Shown one piece after another: positions 57,640 to 64,000 of a DNA stretch of 64,000 nucleotides. The translations under genes and the position numbers were made by a program. The stretch covers positions 246,035 to 310,034 of the forward strand of contig JTDE01000164.1 in the NCBI GenBank assembly GCA_014338405.1. The letters run 5' to 3'. This DNA is from Paragonimus skrjabini miyazakii (lineage: Eukaryota; Platyhelminthes; Trematoda; Plagiorchiida; Troglotrematidae). The notes beneath the pieces were generated by a model. That model searched no databases, was not told where the DNA came from, and was given only the letters and a program-made list of their open reading frames with translations. How positions within the stretch are numbered: position 1 is the first letter of the stretch; the number at the start of each line of letters is the position of its first letter.

Positions 57640-59411
57640 CTTCATTTTTCACCTAAACAAATGCATTTCAAATTGAATAGTTTTCATATTAGTGAGACTG
57701 TTTACGGTCCAATTTGAGGTGCGTTTCAAATTAACCCAGTCTAGGATAACTGAAAAATCTTCTTAGCATACCCAAGTTTGATGTCAAATCTTCCAAAGTT
57801 TAAAGGGTTTTGTTCGCCACTTTTGACCTTTCATAACAACATCAAAAACTATTTTGATAGTCCACGTCTTTCTTGTCTCTACGATGACTCCATGTTTTCT
57901 TTGCAGCTTGTAGTCTGCAATGTTGAGATGTCCATGTTGATGCCAAGAAACTCTGAGTTTTGCAAAGTGCAAATTTTTACCTGTTAGAGAATAAATTGTG
58001 TCAGATTGTGCAGATGACATTGCATGAGAAGATGTATCAAGTGGTTCATGATCAGAATGTGGTTGACACAATGCTTTTTTGTAGTATCGTCTACCGGTCT
58101 TCCTCCTTCATAACAATGACGACATCAGGGTGTATCATCATGTCCTTTATGACTGATGGTTTACTCATACTGCTTCCAATTACCTCAGGTTTCACATGAA
58201 CGTAGACCAACTACTATACTATAACCAAGCTAAGAACGTAACTGTCCGGTAAAGTAGTCTAAATACGGTATTTTGTATCTATTTAAGTTAGACGTTTTGA
58301 GTTGTAAACTAACAGAACGGAATCGCTCGCAACTCTTCAGACGTTAATCGTAGAATTTGGGTAAACCAAGATTTTGCCATAATGACTGACTGTGCCGCAC
58401 ATTTGTTGTGTCTGTAGACCTTCAGGTATAAAATTAACAATTGCTCTCAGGGGTTACAACCCTGATCTGTGCAATCAGCGCCATCTGCCGTTCAGCTTGA
58501 TTATCACGTTTTATTAAAGCACCTAGGCGCCAGTTATAAAGTTGTATAAAATTCCATCAGATGCCTCCCATCTTTCAAATTCAGTTTTCTCTCGTTAGTT
58601 AGTGGATTCATCAACTAAGTACGTTTTCATCTCTTTTACTTCCGTAAGTCAACGTAGTGAGCGTAAATTGCCTGTTTTATATGTAGGAAAAGACGGAAAT
58701 CCTCCTGAACTGTTCTTTCATTTCAGTAATTCACTATCTTTTTGCGTTCAGCTTACCATGGATCGGCTAGACAATTGTTTTAATGTTGCCAGTTGCCTCG
58801 TTAGGGATGTCTGCACAATAACTATCTCCTTTTTGGGGGATAAATGGAACTATAACTTGAATTCAGTGTGGTTAAACATTGTGTGGGCAAAAATTGGATC
58901 ACAGTATCACAAATAATTCGCGCAGTGATTTGACTCGGGCTTTAACGACTGTGCATCACTGTTAGTGCGTATACCTCAACAAAATCAGGTACCAAAATAC
59001 AGCGTAGTTAAGGTGCTAATTACCTTGTACGAACCAATTTAGCAGTGCAAGCTAATTGTCAACGTTGCACCGCACAGCCGTCAGCACGTTTGCCTATCGA
59101 TCTGTCTGGAATTTGGCCAGCCAGCGTTCTCTGATTTGACGTACGATCGACCGCGATACCAATCAATAGAAATTACCCAATTGTTTGCCGCAAAAGTGTT
59201 AGGAACAGTGGTTAGCTTCTCGAAGGATGACATGCGTTAGAAAGTGTGGCTGAACAATAAACGCAAGGGACCCTTACAGCTTTAATAAACACTTTTTGAA
59301 AGATGAATTAAACTAATTTGATCCTGCTTGCGAAAATCAATCAGGTACTTACTGTTTATGGGATTATGAAGATCTGTTCGCATCCCACAAAACAAACTTA
59401 AATGTTTCATA
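57640..59411. other. Downstream stretch with one possible micro-exon
   Basis: Apart from the 39-nt candidate at 58,687, no supported feature is seen. A non-ATG frame of 104 codons at 58,602-58,916 spans that candidate. No clear polyadenylation signal can be tied to the gene. Confidence 0.4.
58687..58725 (+). CDS. Candidate 39-nt phase 1-1 micro-exon
   Basis: The acceptor TTGCCTGTTTTATATGTAG and the possible donor A|GTAATT bound 13 codons in phase 1: GKDGNPPELFFHF. The KDG/PP string recalls the YDGRP part of the 45,764 exon. It is on the same strand and in the same phase as the gene, 1.05 kb after the 57,537 exon. It is too short to be proven by sequence alone. Confidence 0.3.
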
Positions 59412-59722
59412 TGTTGTATAACAGGCAGTTTCGTTATGAGTAGTATACTACTCACGAGCGACATTCAGGAACAAAAAGGCAAGCCTCAACGCCAGGATGT
59501 CGACAGACCAGAAGCGACTATCGGAATAGTGTGTACGCGCTATGGGATACATACCACCAGGGCAAGTGGCAACCTCCTGCTACCCAATTTGTGTGAATGC
59601 ACGTCAGCCGTGCAAATGAATGCACGCGTGTGTTCCCATGTTTAATATGACCTGTACGGGAGTTCATGCAGTGAACGATTTTGCAGCCCAGGCGTCATTT
59701 GCGGTCACAACAATCTTGGTAG
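59412..59722 (+). repeat. Dispersed repeat, copy 2 (first copy at 10,409-10,723)
   Basis: It aligns with copy 1 from TGTTGTATAACAGGCAGTTT to GCGGTCACAACAA. The two copies differ by many substitutions and small indels, so they are old. A T-run and an A-run (59,733-59,752) follow directly but are not shared with copy 1. Confidence 0.85.
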
Positions 59723-59752
59723 TCTGATTTCCTTTTTTTTAAAAAAAAACAC

Positions 59753-60552
59753 TGGAGAAACGGTTGTTGTGGTCTACTGCCTGATGTTTTCAGCAACCTG
59801 AATACAGGAAGCCACTACGGTTAAATTTTAACAATAAATCTTTCACAAATGTCTTCAACGGAACTGTAAGGACACTCAGGATGGTATTTCTAGGAGTGGG
59901 GGCAGTAATACGCAGCCTTTTCGTTATATTTCAAAACTATGATGCAGTGTTTCGATATGCTTCTGATAAGTGATTGTGGGTTTGTTATCGGAAGACAAAC
60001 GGATTCAGACTTAGTCGTAAGTGTTTCTAAAATAATCAGAGAACAGTTGTTGGTCGGTTCATAGATTTGAAGAAATCGGTTGTAACGGAAGGAAATTGAA
60101 CAGATAAAAAAATCATCGGGATGCAATATATTGATATACTGTAGCAACCTAATGACAAAATCGTCAAACACACCGATAGACAATAACAAAAACAAACATA
60201 CACATCTGATGATTTATGGGAGTATTTTAAAGAGGTGAGTATGAGGACTTCAACTCCCCTGAAACCCTGTGTATATGAACATCTCCATCGAGCCAGCCGT
60301 ATTTGCAGAGTTAGAGAGTGTGCTCACAAGTGGGAAGACCTTAACTGGAAAAAAGTTCTGTCCACGTGAAACGCCGATTGAAGATGACAGCCTAGTAATC
60401 GCTCGTTCTCAGTTGATGGGACCAAACATACTAGTGGAGTTTATGTTTGTATAAAAGTTTGCGTATGTAAGCTGTGCAGATTATTTCGTAGTCTAAGGTG
60501 GCTAGCCTTGATGCGTACTACCACATGCTGAACTCCATAACAATCTTAGTTG
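59753..60552. other. No recognisable gene
   Basis: The minus strand has a 101-codon frame at 59,890-60,195 (non-ATG start) that reads like protein in composition but has no known domain. A donor-like GAG|GTGAGT lies at 60,235. Nothing is called. Confidence 0.4.
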
Positions 60553-61117
60553 TGAAAAACAAAGTTTCAGCGAACAGACTGTTTTCGATAAGTTCTCCTC
60601 TTTGGCTGGTACAATTATATAAAATTAAGTGACAATTTACAACGTTATTGAGCAAAGATTATTAAAGGGACAATGTAATTGGATAAAAGATTAACACTAC
60701 TTCGCCATGGTTAGGAACACAAACGAAGTTGGTTCTAGTTAGTCAGTGTTAATCAGGCTGGGACAGGGGGATGGGGACAAATTGTTCCACGGGTTGGGCG
60801 GCCGTGTTCGGCCAAGGGAGCCTCAGGGTTTGAACGAATTGTTTATGGCGACCCGTGAACGAATTGTTTATGCCAACCCGTGAAACAATTTGTCCCCATC
60901 CCCCTGTCCCAGCCTGATTAACACTGACTAACTAGAACCAACTTCGTTTGTGTTCCTAACCATGGCGAAGTAGTGTTAATCTTTTATCCAATTACATTGT
61001 CCCTTTAATAATCTTTGCTCAATAACGTTGTAAATTGTCACTTAATTTTATATAATTGTACCAGCCAAATAGGAGAATTTATCGAACACAGTCTGTTCGC
61101 TGAAACTTTGTTTTTCA
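60553..61117. repeat. Large palindrome: 245-bp arms, 75-nt centre
   Basis: 60,553-60,797 and 60,873-61,117 are reverse complements over 245 bp with only about four differences (for example near 60,583, 60,591, 60,600 and 60,787). The centre (60,798-60,872) is GC-rich and starts a 25-bp tandem repeat. The arms contain no coding sequence that I recognise. Their inner ends (CAGGGGGATGGGGAC / GTCCCCATCCCCCTG) look like terminal inverted repeats of a small element. The near identity means a very young structure or an assembly artefact: the 100-N gap is only 165 bp away. Confidence 0.9.
60832..60881 (+). repeat. 25-bp tandem repeat, two units
   Basis: GAACGAATTGTTTATG is followed by GCGACCCGT in unit 1 and by CCAACCCGT in unit 2, directly adjacent. 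They overlap the inner end of the right palindrome arm. Confidence 0.85.
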
Positions 61118-61282
61118 TGAATGCTATGGGGATTTTCAATCTTAGTCGTCCTTGTCAAGATACTGTCAACCAAAGCCATGTATATTTCAGACGCGGGCGA
61201 CAAGCCTGTAATGTTTATCTCCACAGCAGCGCATAATAATGTTTTGTATTGTGGGAAATATTTCTTAATGAGGACGTCCACT

Positions 61283-61382
61283 NNNNNNNNNNNNNNNNNN
61301 NNNNNNNNNNNNNNNNNNNNNNNNNNNNNNNNNNNNNNNNNNNNNNNNNNNNNNNNNNNNNNNNNNNNNNNNNNNNNNNNNN
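61283..61382. other. Assembly gap, 100 N
   Basis: Exactly 100 N, the usual placeholder for a gap of unknown size. Open frames drawn across it have no meaning. Confidence 0.98.
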
Positions 61383-64000
61383 TGTCGTGTGTTTTTCTCT
61401 CCCATAGCTGCCCGATTTATAGACAATCTTAGCTCATCTGTTAATAGTGTTTTAAGATCGGTTTTGTATTCGGAGAGTTTCGGCTTGTGATCACCCAAAT
61501 AATGATCAGTACATATTTTCGAAGGAATATGTGCTTGGCAGCACTTTACAACGTTGAAAAATCAGTGGACCAACCAGTAAACGAGGTTAAGTCGTCCTTG
61601 AGTGTATCCACATTTTGCAGATCCCGTGTTGTTCATCATACTACTGTGCCTTTGGCTCAGAGTGCCGCTAGAGATGTGAGATTGTTTGATAAATCACAGA
61701 TGTTCAGAATGAGCAGCAGAGTTCACGATGGGCTGTGTCGAAATGCCGCCATCCGCTGGAAGCCAATCTAATAACTGACCGTTAGTCTTAAGGTCAAATC
61801 CCCTTCTAGCCAGATACCCCATGAACCATGTAGGAAATCACCACACAAGCCATAAGCGATGAGTTTTCGTAATGAAACAAAATGACTTACTAAATCGAAA
61901 GCTATAAAAAAAATTGTCCGAATAAACTTCAATAATGATCAGTCCTTCGTCAGCCTCCCAGATCTAAAAACAACCGGTAGTTAGCCATTAAGAGGAGCAT
62001 TCGTTTCGTAAATTGTAACCAACTTATATGCGCTGCGCCTCTTTACATTTTGATCATTGTCAAGTTGGTACACTAGTGGTTAAAAGGACTGGAGTAAATT
62101 GGGGAGGGGGGGGGGTAATATCTCGAAGTATCCTGGTAAACGACAATTTAGGCACAAAAGACTGCCTCTTTAATCCATGTCTCAAGGACGCTGTTCTAAT
62201 TCTATCGTGAGCTGTATGGTATTACGAGTCACGTGACAGCTAGACTACAGTTCCATCTTTCGTTGCGTTGTAGAAGCACTTTCATCTCATTTGTGTTCCC
62301 TTCAAAACAGAACTTTAGTTTAATGTAGAATACAAGTTAATGAACCGTCTTTCTTCTGAATATTTCATTATGTTCACCGGGACGGATATATATATGCAGT
62401 ATCTAAAATGTAAACGTTTATTCTACGAAAATACGGCGGTGTTGAGTTTTTCGATCAAATCGTAAGAAACCGGATTTGATAACCGAGTGAACGCTGTGTG
62501 CTACGTTACTGTGGTTATCGGACAGCACATAACCAATTGAGTGTAATTAAACAAGCTGGCTACATCGGTCCTCTGTAATTCACAATGTACTTACCACCGT
62601 AAATGTAGGCGCAGTTAGAGCTGCCTAGGAAGAACGCGGAAGAATCTGACTTCGACAATGACCCGCACAAATGTCTAATCAGACAGGTGGCTTAATGACT
62701 TGGCACCTAAGCGGTTGATAGGCTTTTAATGTATTGTCCGAAGTTGTGTCAGTTCTATCTGATAATACACAATTAGTGTGACCATGGTTTTCCGATCAAT
62801 GAGATTACACATCATTCACGATCCGTAAGATTTGTAGTCATGCCAGAAACAATTAATATATACACGGCACTATCTAAAATGGGTGCGATATCGTTATAAA
62901 AACAGTAACGCAAGGATAAGAAAGCCGCAGTAACTTCGGAGCATACTGTTTACGGTTCAGTTGTAAGATAATTTGTCCCAAAAGCGCGTCTGGGCTGCCC
63001 CAGTTCTGACATTTGAACTCGGTACTCATACACTGCCAAACGACTAGTCGACAACGCCGCGATCTAAAGCCACTTTTCTGTCTTCTCCTATCTTATAATT
63101 AAGCAACCAAATGAATGTTAACCAAAGTAAACTGAAGCTAGTTTCAGACTTAATCTAGGTATATGAATCCTGTCTGAACATGTCTAGCAGCGCGTACAAT
63201 CACTAGGATAGAGTACCTGGCTACAGCAAGCCTATTAAATGTTTCCATATCGATTTTTCAACGTGTAAAACACTTTTTCCGACCTCAATCCAGTCCACAG
63301 TCCATGGTTGTAGCCTAATCAGACCGGATGTGTGTAAACTTTGAAATAATCAGACAAATGCTGTCTGTCTGTCTGCCATGTATGTGCCTGCAGTTGAAAG
63401 AATAAACTACATCCACTGCGATATCGGATTTGCATTGAAAAATAGCAGGTAGAAAATAGTTCTAAAACAATGACACAGAAATGCTCAATACGTTACTGCT
63501 GTATCTAGATAGGTTTGTCTCATGTTTTTACTTGCTCAAATAAAAGTTGGGAAGTTTGTTTAAATTGATTCGCCTGGCTTCTGCAAGTTCAATTAAGATT
63601 AGCTCACTTTGGCAGAATAGTGGTAACTCAAACATAGTGACTCGAAACTGTAATGTTTCAAATGCCACCTAACGAACCAAACTATACGTCACTGGTGTCT
63701 CACTAGTAACAGTTACATTGTTCCACACCATTCTCGTGAACACTAACAGCCGGCTCACCTTCGAACCGAATCGAGGATACTTACTATTTACTATGGATCA
63801 AGGCTCGAAGGTCTCACATGATAACATTTACTCAGCTACTGTCACTTCAGTATAGAAACTTCATAGTAAAAACATTTATGAAATTGATAAACAGCACTAT
63901 AGTAGTCACTTTCGTTACACATCGAAGTATCTAAACTAACCAGCTTAAGACGCAACCCGGTCAAGAATTAACTTTTCCACTTTCAGAACTATCTGTAATC
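61383..64000. other. No recognisable gene; low-complexity runs
   Basis: A 94-codon frame at 61,487-61,771 has no known domain. A G-run (G4AG10 type) lies at 62,101-62,115 and a short CTGT repeat at 63,361-63,376. A frame near 62,600-62,700 (EESDFDNDPHKCLIRQVA) looks protein-like but lacks a good acceptor. A very strong acceptor (TTTTCCACTTTCAG) ends at 63,987, just before the window edge, so an exon may begin there. Confidence 0.4.

Noticed and set aside
59890..60195. 101-codon minus-strand frame
   Set aside because: No ATG start, no domain, no splice context; AT-rich frames of this length occur by chance.
1..64000. CRISPR arrays, bacterial operons, rRNA or intact tRNA genes
   Set aside because: No regular spaced repeats, no ribosome-binding-site-led ORF series and no rRNA or cloverleaf sequence were found; the window is eukaryotic.

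Overview
The window looks like repeat-rich, intron-dominated nuclear DNA from a flatworm, most likely a schistosome-type blood fluke. Four things point that way. Fragments of non-LTR (RTE and CR1/Jockey type), Ty3/gypsy and Penelope-like retroelements are all present. There is a tRNA-derived SINE that carries hammerhead-ribozyme core boxes, as in the known schistosome Sm-alpha family. Most of the sequence has no long open frame. The coding exons that can be supported are short, symmetric (phase 1-1) and kilobases apart, which recalls schistosome micro-exon genes. No bacterial-style gene, operon or CRISPR array is present. The species cannot be named from the sequence alone.

The central observation is a series of short plus-strand exons between about 14.9 and 57.6 kb. 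They begin after good polypyrimidine/AG acceptors, end at GT donors, start and end in phase 1, and are 84-102 nt long; three are exactly 99 nt (33 codons). Several are recognisable copies of each other: exons at 22,096, 22,985, 36,525 and 45,764 share an ungapped core of the type RDPI...G(D/E)FG.E.D, and those at 36,525, 45,764 and 53,414 share a GRP motif. Exons at 51,919 and 57,537 keep a DPI start, and one at 14,944 has the same phase logic. A signal-peptide ORF at 7,972 that can splice out in phase 1 is the best candidate first exon. The simplest reading is one long gene of about 50 kb or more, encoding a secreted, rapidly diverging protein built from repeated about 33-residue exon modules. 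I do not recognise the family and give no symbol. Several weaker candidate exons are listed with low confidence.

The space between exons holds broken mobile elements. A Ty3/gypsy pol relic (311-1,225, minus) lies next to a 108-bp palindrome. RTE relics lie at 3.9-5.4 kb (plus), 37.8-38.1 kb (minus) and 47.2-47.5 kb (minus). A CR1/Jockey-type RT relic lies at 29.1-30.6 kb, a nearly full-length Penelope-like element with RT and GIY-YIG regions at 40.8-43.2 kb, and a detached Penelope tail at 15.5 kb. Hammerhead-SINE copies or pieces lie at 17.9, 26.5, 35.0-35.5, 46.2-46.6 and 54.6-55.1 kb; three of these carry an inverted copy of their own 3' end. An unnamed repeat occurs at both 10.4 and 59.4 kb. 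A 245-bp-arm palindrome at 60.55-61.12 kb lies just before a 100-N assembly gap. The remaining long stretches contain nothing I can defend as a gene.
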